From Acidimicrobiaceae bacterium (lineage in GTDB: Bacteria; Actinomycetota; Acidimicrobiia; Acidimicrobiales; Acidimicrobiaceae): DNA of 15,607 bases. The stretch is from the NCBI GenBank assembly GCA_013044415.1, contig JABEUO010000037.1, positions 1 to 15,607 on the forward strand, in the 5' to 3' direction. Position numbers and translations under genes: made by a program. The notes under the pieces were generated by a model. The model searched no databases and was not told the DNA's origin. It saw nothing but the letters and a program-made list of their open reading frames with translations. Below are positions 1 through 8,099 of this stretch, one piece after another; position 1 is the stretch's first letter; each line of letters opens with the position of its first letter.

Positions 1-377
1 CGAGTCGCCGGAATGGAATCACTCAGGGCCGGCAATTGAAGGAGCAGCGACCTTCCACCACCTCTTCCCTCAGCCAGAACTTTTTTGACCGACTCCAAAA
101 GGCTTTCAATCGGCTGCTGAGTAGGAGGGCTTAACTCGAGCTGTGTTGCGATCCGATCCAAGAAATCAACCAAGTCAGGGAGTAATAGATCCTCTTTAGA
201 TTCGAAATAGCGGAAAAAGGTCCGTTCTGAAACATCCGCTAGGTCCGCAATCTGACCTACCGTAGTGTTCTGATAACCGTTTGTTTGAAAGAGCTCACCG
301 GCCGCTTCGAGCAGCGCTCGCCGGGTATCGGCCTTTTTTACCTCTCGTCTATTGGTAACGACTTTCTCCCTCATCAT
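1..377 (-). CDS. TetR/AcrR-family transcriptional repressor, partial (C-terminus beyond left edge)
   Basis: Reading leftwards from the ATG at 377 gives 125 codons without a stop before the window ends. About residues 14-62 form a typical TetR DNA-binding domain: a first helix with RRALLEAAGELF, then the turn GYQNTTVGQIADLADVSERT, then FFRYFESKEDLL, which is the classic end of the TetR_N helix-turn-helix. The remaining ~60 residues begin the ligand-binding/dimer domain. Two ATGs sit in tandem (377 and 374); AGGG lies 11 nt before the first. An ATG at 384 is in another frame and stops after 12 codons. The gene diverges from an MMPL exporter, the common arrangement of a TetR repressor with the pump it controls. 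The palindromes between the two genes are its probable operator. Family assignment is firm; ligand and exact target are inferred. Confidence 0.93.
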   Translation of the reverse strand, partial: MMREKVVTNRREVKKADTRRALLEAAGELFQTNGYQNTTVGQIADLADVSERTFFRYFESKEDLLLPDLVDFLDRIATQLELSPPTQQPIESLLESVKKVLAEGRGGGRSLLLQLPALSDSIPAT

Positions 378-415
378 CGAACATGCTACCCTGCGCCAAA
401 TAACTCCAATTCTTT

Positions 416-449
416 TTGGCATAGATGCCAAGTGGCAGTCCTGCCACTT
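416..449. promoter_or_regulatory. Double palindromic operator, probably for the TetR repressor
   Basis: Two perfect palindromes abut and overlap by 2 bp. The first is TTGGCAT-AG-ATGCCAA (416-431); the second is AAGTGGCAG-TC-CTGCCACTT (430-449). Each has a 2-nt spacer, and together they hold four TGGCA/TGCCA half-sites. The palindrome centres are 16 bp apart. The second palindrome covers the likely -35 region of the MMPL promoter. TetR proteins bind palindromes of this size, and some (QacR-like) bind as two dimers to adjacent sites. Binding by the neighbouring TetR is inferred. Confidence 0.75.
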
Positions 450-461
450 TTACTGTATACT
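432..461 (+). promoter_or_regulatory. Probable promoter of the MMPL exporter gene
   Basis: A -10 element TATACT lies at 456-461. It is preceded at 18 bp by GTGGCA (432-437), a 4/6 match to the -35 consensus that lies inside the second operator palindrome. Transcription would start near 468, leaving a leader of about 35 nt with the ribosome-binding site GAGGAG (492-497), 5 nt before the ATG at 503. The overlap of -35 and operator fits simple repression. Confidence 0.5.
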
Positions 462-502
462 GGGACCGTCCGGATACCTTATCCTTTACATGAGGAGCAT
501 AA

Positions 503-2770
503 ATGAGTAAGAAGCCGAGTTCACTAGAGCGGGTAGGCCGCTTCTCCGCCCGGCACCCGGTGATCGTCATTTCAACCTGGATACTCGTCGCCATAATTAC
601 CTTCGTCACACAGAAGGCATACGGCGGAATCTACCAAGACAACTTCAACCTCAAAGGAACTCAGTCCTACCAAGGACTATCCCTGCTCTCAAAGAGTGAC
701 AAGGCCGCCTCCGGATACGGCGGACTAGTCGTCATCCACGCATACAAAGGCACCATCCCACAGCAGAGTGCCGCTGTTTTGCAGTCGTATTCAAACCTTG
801 CGAGCCTGCCGGACGTACTTTCAGTCTCAAACCCACTGGCGGCTAACTCTCCAACTATGTCCGAGAATCAGACGACCGCTTATTTCAACATTAACTTCTC
901 GGTGGTACCTAAGTCCCTCGGCACCGGGTATCTAAATTCGCTTTATACCGCGACCCAACCGATGAAGAAGGCTGGACTGGAGGTCGAATATGGTGGCGGA
1001 CTAGACCAGCTAACCCGCCCCACGACGAAGGACATTGGGTCTGAGGCGATCGGATTTGGCGTCGCACTTGTGGTATTGCTGATAAGTTTCGGCACTATAG
1101 CCGGGTCGATCCTTCCATTGCTAACCGCCTTCCTCTCGGTAATAATCGGGTTGAGCCTCCTTGGATTAGTAGCGGCAGTAGTAACCTTTGGAACCGTCTC
1201 CCCGACCCTTGCCGTCATGATCGGCTTAGGGGTCGGGATCGATTACGCGGTATTTTTGACAACCAGATTCCGCCAGAAGATCATCGATGGCTTCGATCCC
1301 ATTTCAGCTGCGGGAGCAACCGTCAAATCGAGCGGACACGCAGTCTTAGTCGCCGCTACGAGTGTGTCGATAGCGCTGTTCGGGCTATATGGTTCGGGTA
1401 TCGGATTTATCGGCCAGCTCGGATTTGCCTCGGTCTTTGGAGTAGTCACCGCAGCAATCGGGGCGATGACATTGGTGCCAGCCGCTCTCGGCCTAATTGG
1501 CAGGAGGATCGACCATTTCAAGGTCAGAAAACCGGTTGCAGAGGCGTCGGGCAGCACTGAAAAAGATGGCTGGTACCGCTATGCGCTAAATGTAGCTCGC
1601 CGACCTTGGATCTTCCTTATTGGCGGCGTCATATTGATGGTCATCCTTACCATCCCATTGTTCTCGATGAGAATCGGTCATATCGGCGACGGTGCTGACC
1701 CGACAAGTTTCACCGACAAGCGAGCGTATAGCCTGATCTCAACGGCGTTTGGCCCCGGTGCAAACGGTACCTTCCAAGTCGTGATCGATATGGCTGGCAC
1801 AAAGGTGAGCGCAAGCCAGCTCGAGGAAAAACTCTACACATCTTTAACTTCAACTACCGATGTCGCACGGGCATCTCAACCGACGCTCACACCCGACGGG
1901 AAGCTAATTGTGGCGACCGTAGTGCCGATGACTGATCCACAAAGTTCGCAAACCACCACCCTCTTCAACACCCTGCTGAACACCACCATCAAGCAAGTCA
2001 CCGCCGGAACCGGTGCAACTGGCTATGTGACCGGGGGCACGGCATCACAGATTCAGTTTTCCCAAACTCTGGCATCAAGGCTTCCGATAATCATCCTCAT
2101 CGTCGTACTAACGGCTTTCTTACTCATCATGTCGACATTCAGAAGCCTTATCTTGGCGATTAAAGCCGCTGCTTTGAATCTGTTGAGTATCTCTGCAGCC
2201 TACGGAGTAATCACCGCCGTCTTCCAATGGGGATGGGGGCGTAGTCTCCTTGGTGTCAGCGAAAACGTGCCGATCGAGTCTTACGTTCCGATGATGATGT
2301 TCGCAATAGTCTTCGGACTCTCGATGGACTACGAGATTTTCCTGCTCTCCAGGGTCAAAGAGAGCTGGGATATCACTAAAGACAATTCGCTATCGGTAGC
2401 CAAGGGTATTTCGAGCACTGCGAGGGTCATTACAGCAGCAGCGCTAATCATGGTTAGCGTATTTGCCGCATTCGTCGGATCGCCCGAAGTGGAGATCAAG
2501 ATGATCGCAATAGGCCTAGCGACGAGCGTACTAATCGATGCCACCGTGGTCCGATTACTACTCGTACCCGCGATAATGAACATCCTAGGGACCAAGTGTT
2601 GGTATATACCAAAGTGGCTAGATCGAGTCTTACCCCACATCGAAGCCGAAGGGGCAGAGGACGAGGATCGCCGTGAGCCTTTGACCGACGAAGCAGCTCG
2701 GTTGGCTATAGAAGGTAACGAATACAGCGCTCCTTCGCAAGAGGTTGAGAGCTCAGCGACTAACGGCTAG
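503..2770 (+). CDS. MMPL-family (RND superfamily) transporter
   Basis: A 755-residue inner-membrane exporter of the MMPL branch of the RND superfamily, which uses the proton gradient to export lipids or hydrophobic compounds. The order is one TM segment (about residues 18-38), a first extracytoplasmic domain (~40-175), a TM bundle (~178-335), a seventh TM (~370-390), a second extracytoplasmic domain (~395-525), and a last TM bundle (~528-690). The charged tail is about 65 residues. The two TM signature motifs are present: GIDYAVFL (D247-Y248) and SMDYEIFLLSR (D609-Y610), the Asp-Tyr pairs of the proton relay. The length is that of the short actinobacterial/YdfJ-type members. The start is fixed by GAGGAG 5 nt upstream. 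It is divergent from a TetR gene, so it is probably induced by its own or a similar substrate. The substrate cannot be told from sequence. Confidence 0.95.
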   Translation: MSKKPSSLERVGRFSARHPVIVISTWILVAIITFVTQKAYGGIYQDNFNLKGTQSYQGLSLLSKSDKAASGYGGLVVIHAYKGTIPQQSAAVLQSYSNLASLPDVLSVSNPLAANSPTMSENQTTAYFNINFSVVPKSLGTGYLNSLYTATQPMKKAGLEVEYGGGLDQLTRPTTKDIGSEAIGFGVALVVLLISFGTIAGSILPLLTAFLSVIIGLSLLGLVAAVVTFGTVSPTLAVMIGLGVGIDYAVFLTTRFRQKIIDGFDPISAAGATVKSSGHAVLVAATSVSIALFGLYGSGIGFIGQLGFASVFGVVTAAIGAMTLVPAALGLIGRRIDHFKVRKPVAEASGSTEKDGWYRYALNVARRPWIFLIGGVILMVILTIPLFSMRIGHIGDGADPTSFTDKRAYSLISTAFGPGANGTFQVVIDMAGTKVSASQLEEKLYTSLTSTTDVARASQPTLTPDGKLIVATVVPMTDPQSSQTTTLFNTLLNTTIKQVTAGTGATGYVTGGTASQIQFSQTLASRLPIIILIVVLTAFLLIMSTFRSLILAIKAAALNLLSISAAYGVITAVFQWGWGRSLLGVSENVPIESYVPMMMFAIVFGLSMDYEIFLLSRVKESWDITKDNSLSVAKGISSTARVITAAALIMVSVFAAFVGSPEVEIKMIAIGLATSVLIDATVVRLLLVPAIMNILGTKCWYIPKWLDRVLPHIEAEGAEDEDRREPLTDEAARLAIEGNEYSAPSQEVESSATNG

Positions 2771-2790
2771 TCTTCACGCATTCGTTGGAC

Positions 2791-2826
2791 CCGATGGCAC
2801 GTTGCCTAGTTGCAACGTGCCATCGG
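2791..2826 (+). terminator. Strong hairpin after the MMPL gene
   Basis: A perfect 15-bp stem, CCGATGGCACGTTGC (2791-2805) with its complement at 2812-2826, encloses a 6-nt loop. It begins 20 nt after the MMPL stop codon. No T-run follows, so it is either a non-canonical (I-shaped) actinobacterial terminator or a 3'-end stabiliser. The structure is seen directly; the terminator role is inferred. Confidence 0.65.
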
Positions 2827-2933
2827 GAGCTATCGTGGGACTAGAAGGACGAGCCGTCAAGATGCGGTGGACAGGCCGCGGTAGAAAGATCGGGAGGATA
2901 TACCCGCCGACGTGACTGGGACTATACGGGGTG

Positions 2934-2957
2934 GGTTTGAGCTTCATCGGTCAAACC
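2934..2957 (+). other. Small hairpin in the 192-bp gap before the lipoprotein gene
   Basis: GGTTTGA (2934-2940) and TCAAACC (2951-2957) form a 7-bp inverted repeat with a 10-nt spacer. A TATACG hexamer at 2923-2928 could be a -10 element, which would place the repeat at the 5' end of the lipoprotein transcript, but no convincing -35 was found. The rest of 2827-3018 holds no gene or further signal that I can support. Confidence 0.3.
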
Positions 2958-3018
2958 TCCGCCGTTCTCGGGCACGCGATAGGCTTCGCTTAGCCCTTAA
3001 TTTTTAAGAAGGGGACCC

Positions 3019-5061
3019 ATGGGGGCAAGCTTGCGAACTAACAGAGCTCCAAAGTCGACCAATAGGTCCTGGCACCGTGGACTTGGTAGTGAACGAGTAC
3101 GCTGGATTTCATGGCTGATAGCACTGGCGTTTCTCCTTGCTGGATGCGCTACGGGGACTAATAGCACACAGGGGAGTGCACCTCCGACATCCTCGCAGAA
3201 GGGTACTCACCCTACCGGGGCAAAGACCGAGGTACAATGTCCCTTCAGTTACGCTCTCACCCAGGTGACCCAGTCGAATACCGGAGCCATCTCTGGTTGC
3301 TACCGGATCCCACCAGCTAACCCCGGACCGCTCACTCTGGCTATTGAGAGCGGCCCAAACTTCAAGTCGTCCATTAATACAACCGGCTCCTCTCAGCCTA
3401 AGGTCGCCTTGGATAAGCCGAAAAATCCGGTCATTGCGGGTAAATCCATCACCATTTTCGGTTCTTACGTCGGCTCAACTCCGAGCGGACACCTCCCCCG
3501 ACACGCCACCGCATGCTGGGTAGGTTGCTCAGGCGGCCTCCATGAGGACGCGGTTCCGGTAACTCAGCTAGGTGGGGGAAGGTTTAGCTTCGTTCTACTT
3601 GCTCCTGGTGCACCTTGGGTACAAGGTAACGGAGTACATTCCTTGGTCTCGGGAAGCTACAGAGTCTCGCTGACCTGCCTCTCCTACTATTCAAGGGGTT
3701 GCGAATACGGCCCAGCTCAGGGGGGTGTAAGAGTCGACCTACGGGTAATTCACCCGATGATGTGCAGTAAGGGATGTTCTAAGCTAACCGCAAGCCCTGG
3801 GAAAGCCCTACCTGGGGAAGTCGTGAAAATTACTGGGTTCTCTCCGGTCTATGAAATCATTGGCAATAATCCGGTCGCGCCAAATCTGACAGCCTTCCCC
3901 GGGAAGGAATCGGTGCAGATTCCAACGGTTTCCACCTTCGCCAAACCCTACGCCACCGAGACGATACTCGCCAAAACAACATTGATGGTCAAAAAGGGAA
4001 CGAGCTGGAACGACCTGAAGGCCATTACCGGGCCGAGCTCTATAGGGATATCGGACCAAAACACAATAGCTAGCATTTCGGGCAGTCCTGGGCTAACCGC
4101 ATACTGTTCTCAATCTGGGCTGATGATCTCGACGGATTCAGCAAAGACCTGGACGAAAAGCCCGCTAAATGGGATCGCTGGAGTGATCCAATCCCAGCAG
4201 CTTTCACCACTAGCCTTTCAACCGCCAAACTGCTACCAGGTCGCCCTCGAACCTGGGTATTCAGCAAGCCTCTTCGCAGCTTTCCCCGTCACCCCAGTTA
4301 GCCAGCCCGCTCCACCGGTCTACCTCGATCCACTATATTCGACCGACTCGGGATTGAACTGGAAACCTGTCCCGATACCTAACGGCCTTACCCCGATCGA
4401 CTTCTCAGCATTCATAAACAGAGGATCTGAAATCGAAGCCTACTTCACCCGTCCCAACTCGCTAGTTGGGACTATTGAAACGACCATTAATGGAGGCCAG
4501 ACCTGGACGAATTCGGCGCCCAAGTGTCCAATAACTGGACCGTGCATAGCAATAGAGCCAACAATCCCCGGTAACTGCGCAATGAACGGCATGCCTACGA
4601 ACCTCGTCTACTCATTGAACCACGGTTTGACCTGGGAAAAAGCCATGTGGCCGTACTCGATAAATATCTGCAACTTTGCCGAGATAGTCCCCCTTGGACC
4701 AAAATCTGCGCTGCTAATTGCTGGCGAATCGAACTACCCGCTGAGAGTCACCTACGACAGCGGGGTAACGTGGAGTTATGTATCACTTCCTCAACTACCA
4801 GGGAGCGACACGGCCATTTTGGGAGCAAACCAGCCACTCTATCTTTTGCCCAATGGGTCGCTGCTATCATACGGGTCGGAGTGGATGCTGCTTACGCCCG
4901 GCTCAAAAAGCTGGTGCATACCAAAGACAACAATTGCTGGCTCCAGTAGCTTCATATTCGCTGCTCCGAAGGTCAACTTTGGCCATTTCGAATGGATAAG
5001 CTCCAGCCCTCAAAGCACTTTCGAGTCTTTGCCTCTCTCAAAGCTGACCTGTCGAAGCTGA
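3019..5061 (+). CDS. Secreted lipoprotein with Ig-like modules and Asp-box (BNR-type) repeats
   Basis: A 680-residue protein with a long Arg-rich N-region, a TM stretch at about 29-41 and a lipobox LAGC (lipidated Cys43), so it is anchored on the outer face of the membrane. After a Ser/Thr-rich linker come two probable Ig-like modules (about residues 120-240 and 245-320), rich in paired cysteines. The C-terminal half has five Asp-box-like motifs, S/T-x-D/N-x-G-x-T-W, ending at Trp378, Trp448, Trp496, Trp539 and Trp585. They suggest a sialidase/Ycf48-like beta-propeller. Sixteen cysteines besides Cys43 could make disulfides outside the cell. No glycosidase catalytic set is evident, so binding or scaffolding is as likely as catalysis. 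AAGGGG stands 4 nt before the ATG. It is a single gene between a hairpin and a convergent operon. I do not recognise a named family, and function is unknown. Confidence 0.85.
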   Translation: MGASLRTNRAPKSTNRSWHRGLGSERVRWISWLIALAFLLAGCATGTNSTQGSAPPTSSQKGTHPTGAKTEVQCPFSYALTQVTQSNTGAISGCYRIPPANPGPLTLAIESGPNFKSSINTTGSSQPKVALDKPKNPVIAGKSITIFGSYVGSTPSGHLPRHATACWVGCSGGLHEDAVPVTQLGGGRFSFVLLAPGAPWVQGNGVHSLVSGSYRVSLTCLSYYSRGCEYGPAQGGVRVDLRVIHPMMCSKGCSKLTASPGKALPGEVVKITGFSPVYEIIGNNPVAPNLTAFPGKESVQIPTVSTFAKPYATETILAKTTLMVKKGTSWNDLKAITGPSSIGISDQNTIASISGSPGLTAYCSQSGLMISTDSAKTWTKSPLNGIAGVIQSQQLSPLAFQPPNCYQVALEPGYSASLFAAFPVTPVSQPAPPVYLDPLYSTDSGLNWKPVPIPNGLTPIDFSAFINRGSEIEAYFTRPNSLVGTIETTINGGQTWTNSAPKCPITGPCIAIEPTIPGNCAMNGMPTNLVYSLNHGLTWEKAMWPYSINICNFAEIVPLGPKSALLIAGESNYPLRVTYDSGVTWSYVSLPQLPGSDTAILGANQPLYLLPNGSLLSYGSEWMLLTPGSKSWCIPKTTIAGSSSFIFAAPKVNFGHFEWISSSPQSTFESLPLSKLTCRS

Positions 5062-5074
5062 CCTGTCGAAGCTG
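5041..5074 (+). repeat. 14-bp tandem duplication across the lipoprotein stop codon
   Basis: AAGCTGACCTGTCG occurs at 5041-5054 and again at 5055-5068, followed by a partial third copy, AAGCTG (5069-5074). The stop TGA at 5059-5061 lies in the second copy. Because 14 is not a multiple of three, the duplication shifts the frame and creates this stop. Confidence 0.85.
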
Positions 5075-5398
5075 GAGTGACAGGGAGAATCTCCCGGCCC
5101 AACCACTGTTCAGTCGAGCCGTCTGAGACTAAAAGCGGCAAAATAATATAAAACGACCAGCAATACGGCCATCCGCAGGTGCAATTAGCAGGTCGCAGTG
5201 AAGGGCGAAATAGGACCGATCAACAACACCTTGATCCCTGCTAGCTGACCGCTTTAAATTCTCAAGAGATGATTACCACTCCGCCCAGAAGTCACCGGGC
5301 TAACGAAGGTGTCCCAGCTCCACACCCGTCGGTGCTTGTTCGACTTTTCAGTTTCTATTCCGATTTCGTCGCTAAAAACCTCTGGTTTCCAAATACCT
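5062..5398. other. Convergent intergenic region, no gene; nested inverted repeats
   Basis: This 337-bp stretch separates the 3' ends of two convergent units. It holds GGGAGA-A-TCTCCC (5083-5095), an A+T-rich patch near 5140-5155, and a nested structure: GATCAA/TTGATC (5218-5223 with 5231-5236), with TAGCAGG/CCTGCTA outside it (5186-5192 with 5237-5243). A 64-codon ORF at 5269-5463 has no ribosome-binding site and runs into the response-regulator gene, so it is not called. The repeats may take part in termination. Confidence 0.45.
5374..5390 (-). terminator. Weak candidate terminator for the ABC/two-component operon
   Basis: On the minus strand, 8 nt past the response-regulator stop, GGAAACC-AGA-GGTTTTT forms a 5-bp stem, extendable by two G-U pairs, with a 3-nt loop and a run of five T. 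The stem is short and A+T-rich, so the call is tentative. Confidence 0.35.
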
Positions 5399-6037
5399 TT
5401 ATTCGCCAAATAGACCATATCTATATGCGTAAACTACCGCCTGCACTCGATCCCGCAACTTAAGTTTGAACAGAATCCTAGAGATGTAGGTCTTCACCGT
5501 CGCTTCAGATAGATAGAGGTGCTCCCCAATCTCTTGATTTGACCAGCCCTGAGCGAGGCACTTTAGCACTTCGAGCTCTCTGGAACTCAGATCTTCAACC
5601 TCTGCAGGCGGCTCATACCTAAAGGTGGGGGCCTCGCGAACCAGGTTCAAAACCGTCTTGGTGACCGACGGGGAGAGTGCAGCGTCACCATTTGCTATCG
5701 ACCTCACCGCCCCGACTAACTCCTCGGCGGTGGAATCCTTTAGTAAAAATCCGCTCGCCCCCGCCGCTAACGCCGAGACGACGTATTGGTCTAGGTCGAA
5801 AGTCGTTAGTATCAAGACCTTTGACGACTTGATTTGTCTCGTGGCTTCGATCCCGTCCATGTGGGGCATCCTGATATCCATGAGGACTACGTCAGGTGCC
5901 AGCCGCTCCGCCAGCCCTACCGCCTGCTCACCATCACTTGCTTCTGCAACGACATCGATATCGCCCTCGGCCTCTAGGATCAACTTGAACCCAGAGCGAA
6001 TCATAGGCTGGTCGTCGACGATCAGTACCCTAATCAA
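5399..6037 (-). CDS. NarL/LuxR-family response regulator
   Basis: A 212-residue cytoplasmic DNA-binding regulator, the output half of the two-component system. The receiver domain (~1-120) has the acidic pair D8-D9, the phosphoacceptor D54 in LMDIRMP, the switch threonine in LTTFD (78-79) and K100 in LLKD. The C-terminal LuxR/GerE helix-turn-helix spans about 149-208, with LSSRELEVLKCLAQG and SNQEIGEHLYLSEATVKTYISRIL. The start is TTG at 6037-6035. It overlaps the kinase stop by 4 bp, and AAGGA stands 5 nt upstream, which settles this unusual start. As last gene of a four-gene operon with an ABC exporter, it most likely controls that operon in response to the exporter's substrate or envelope stress; the target is inferred. 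Confidence 0.95.
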   Translation of the reverse strand: MIRVLIVDDQPMIRSGFKLILEAEGDIDVVAEASDGEQAVGLAERLAPDVVLMDIRMPHMDGIEATRQIKSSKVLILTTFDLDQYVVSALAAGASGFLLKDSTAEELVGAVRSIANGDAALSPSVTKTVLNLVREAPTFRYEPPAEVEDLSSRELEVLKCLAQGWSNQEIGEHLYLSEATVKTYISRILFKLKLRDRVQAVVYAYRYGLFGE

Positions 6038-7263
6038 GGTTGTCCTTGTTCCATCACCGGTATCGAAGCCTTAATCTCAAAACCACCTGCGATCCTGTTT
6101 CCTGCTACGAGACTTCCACCAAATATGGCTACCCTCTCCTGCATCCCAGCAATCCCATGACCCACCCTCTTGTTTGATGCTTCACCCGGGCCATCATCCA
6201 GCACCGCCAGGACAACATCGGTCTGAGTAATTGCCACTTTTACCAAAGTATGCGAAGAAGGCGCATACTTAATAACGTTGGTGAGCGCCTCTTGGATAAT
6301 ACGGTAGCAGGATAGCTGAACCTGTTCGGAAAGGGAGGATGGATCACCCTCCATTACGTATTCGACCGAAATTCCCGCCTCCTCAGTTCTATGGACCAGC
6401 CCCCTGATCTCTTCGATTCCTGGAGATGGGCCAAGTGGAGCGGTGGCGAGGTCGGCGGTCCTTAGCACTCCGAGCATGCGTCGCATCTCATTCAATGCAC
6501 TTCGCCCCGAACTGGCCACCTGATCGATCATCTCGGCACTTTTAGAGGGGTGGCTCGTCAAGGTAGCCCGCGCAGCGTTTGCCTCGATTACCATCAGGGC
6601 GATATGGTGCGAGACTATATCATGAAGCTCCCTCGCAATTCGGACCCTCTCTTCGGCGACCGCCTTATCCGCTAGCAAGTTTCGCTCCCTCGCCAATGTC
6701 TCCGCCCTCTCTAATAGCTGAGCGACGTAATCCCGGCGAATTCCGGCATATAGACCGGTGGTCGAACCAACTCCCACTACCAGTGTTGCAATAGCAATGA
6801 TCCCAAAAAGGCTTCCCAAATTAAAGGGCGCGGCAAGCGACATCGCCACAACCACGCCAAGCCATGTCAAAAGGGCCGTCTTGTATAGCTTTGACAGGTT
6901 TGACCTTAGTGCATATGAGTAGATCGCCACGATCAGCGCAAGAGGCGCGTCGAAGATCGGAACGGAGAATCCCTTTAGTAGCTCAGCAACAAAGAAGGCC
7001 AGGAGTGTGCTCACTAGAACTAGGGCTGGCTGAGAGCGTCTCCTGATCAATGAGAGATCGCCTAGCACCAGAGCCAACGACCCGATCAGGGTCAAAACTT
7101 GGTGTCCCTGGTCTCGTCTTACAAATAGTACTATCAACAGTCCCGTAGACAGGTGCAGCAGCGATAAGCCAACGACGAGCGCTTGGTCGAAGTATTTGCC
7201 CGACAAGCGCCGAAGTGCAGCCGTTCCGTCCGATCCAGGAAGATGTCCAATACTGTTGGTCAT
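6034..7263 (-). CDS. HisKA_3-type (NarL-partner) sensor histidine kinase
   Basis: About 409 residues. Some six N-terminal TM segments (about residues 28-172) leave little room for an extracellular domain, so sensing is probably within the membrane or through the partner ABC transporter. A short helical linker leads to the HisKA_3 domain ARELHDIVSHH, with the probable phosphoacceptor His214. The HATPase_c domain follows: N-box EALTN (N329), DDGPG (356-360) and GHGIAGMQER (from 368). It autophosphorylates and passes phosphate to D54 of the regulator encoded next. The ATG at 7263 is chosen because it clears the permease gene by 41 bp. GTG at 7362 would give 442 residues but overlaps the permease by 58 bp, and CTG at 7287 after GGGGAG is another option. 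The start is uncertain; the family is not. Confidence 0.92.
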   Translation of the reverse strand: MTNSIGHLPGSDGTAALRRLSGKYFDQALVVGLSLLHLSTGLLIVLFVRRDQGHQVLTLIGSLALVLGDLSLIRRRSQPALVLVSTLLAFFVAELLKGFSVPIFDAPLALIVAIYSYALRSNLSKLYKTALLTWLGVVVAMSLAAPFNLGSLFGIIAIATLVVGVGSTTGLYAGIRRDYVAQLLERAETLARERNLLADKAVAEERVRIARELHDIVSHHIALMVIEANAARATLTSHPSKSAEMIDQVASSGRSALNEMRRMLGVLRTADLATAPLGPSPGIEEIRGLVHRTEEAGISVEYVMEGDPSSLSEQVQLSCYRIIQEALTNVIKYAPSSHTLVKVAITQTDVVLAVLDDGPGEASNKRVGHGIAGMQERVAIFGGSLVAGNRIAGGFEIKASIPVMEQGQP

Positions 7264-7304
7264 GACTAGGTCAGATCCTAGGGCCAGTGAGCTCCCCGCC
7301 GTCC

Positions 7305-8099
7305 TTATGCATCCATCCTCCTCGTCTTGATGGCACCGATTCCAACGGCGACCACCGTCCACACGACAAGGACGACTATGGCGACAAATGCACTCTCTCC
7401 TGGGACAAAGCGCAATGGACCATGTGACTTAGGCGAGAGTCTTCCGATGGCTGAAAGAGGGAGAATCTCTCGGGTAACTCCAAACCAAGTTATCAGCAAA
7501 AGTAGCTGCTGGACGATGAATTCCCAGGCCATCAAGACCGCTATCGTCACCGATTTAGATACAGTGAAGGAGGCAAGTCCGAGGGCCAAAAGTAGCTCAA
7601 AGGTCGTCGACAGCAGGGCTATCGCACCGTAGTGTGCGAGTGTTCCCAAGCTCGGCGCAGCATTAACCCCCGTGCCAGCGAGAGAAGTGCTCACCAGGGC
7701 CATGGTTACGAATGCCGCCAAAAACATCGGCCAAAACATCCCAAGGGCACCGGAAATCCGGGCAAAAAAGAGGCCCACCCTCGACCTACCAGTTGCGACC
7801 AGATCCCTAAATACTCCGTTTGAATCTCCGGCACCGGCGTTAGCACCGACAAGGATTGCCGCTGTACCTCCGATGAGGGTTTCTATGTTTATCGCCCGAG
7901 ATAGATTGAGTGCACCCCCGGCCACCCCGTGTGTTGCCGGCGAAATGAGGTGCATTATCTCGAGCACCGCATAATAAACGACGACAGATCCGAAGCTCAA
8001 AAGCAGGCTCGTCCAGAAGAGTCCGCGCCTCTTGGTGAGCTTGGTAAACTCGGACTTGCTCATCGACCGAACCAGCCATCCGTAATCGATCGTGGTCAT
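7305..8099 (-). CDS. ABC-2-type transporter permease
   Basis: A 264-residue integral membrane protein with about six TM segments (28-48, 72-90, 117-140, 157-178, 183-205, 237-256), the layout of the ABC-2 permeases that pair with bacitracin-type ATPases. The cytoplasmic loop after TM2 carries NGVFRDLVATGRSR, the usual charged coupling region. The ATG at 8099 overlaps the stop of the ATPase gene (ATGA, 8096-8099), and GGAG stands 7 nt upstream, so the two are translationally coupled. Two copies with two ATPase subunits would make an exporter, or an extractor of membrane-active compounds. The two-component genes follow directly and suggest a detoxification role. Substrate unknown. Confidence 0.9.
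   Translation of the reverse strand: MTTIDYGWLVRSMSKSEFTKLTKRRGLFWTSLLLSFGSVVVYYAVLEIMHLISPATHGVAGGALNLSRAINIETLIGGTAAILVGANAGAGDSNGVFRDLVATGRSRVGLFFARISGALGMFWPMFLAAFVTMALVSTSLAGTGVNAAPSLGTLAHYGAIALLSTTFELLLALGLASFTVSKSVTIAVLMAWEFIVQQLLLLITWFGVTREILPLSAIGRLSPKSHGPLRFVPGESAFVAIVVLVVWTVVAVGIGAIKTRRMDA

Noticed and set aside
349..609. 86-codon minus-strand ORF across the tetR-MMPL promoter
   Set aside because: It covers the operator and promoter, overlaps the start of the MMPL gene and has no homology I recognise; the tetR frame beside it is clearly coding.
4647..4999. Two plus-strand ORFs (100 and 73 codons) inside the lipoprotein gene
   Set aside because: Both are out-of-frame shadows; the main frame carries Asp-boxes through this region.
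5269..5463. 64-codon plus-strand ORF in the convergent gap
   Set aside because: No ribosome-binding site, low-complexity residue content, and a 65-bp overlap with the response-regulator gene.
7264..7362. Upstream extension of the histidine kinase from GTG at 7362
   Set aside because: It would overlap the permease gene by 58 bp and adds Arg/Cys-rich residues not expected before the first TM segment; kept only as an alternative start.
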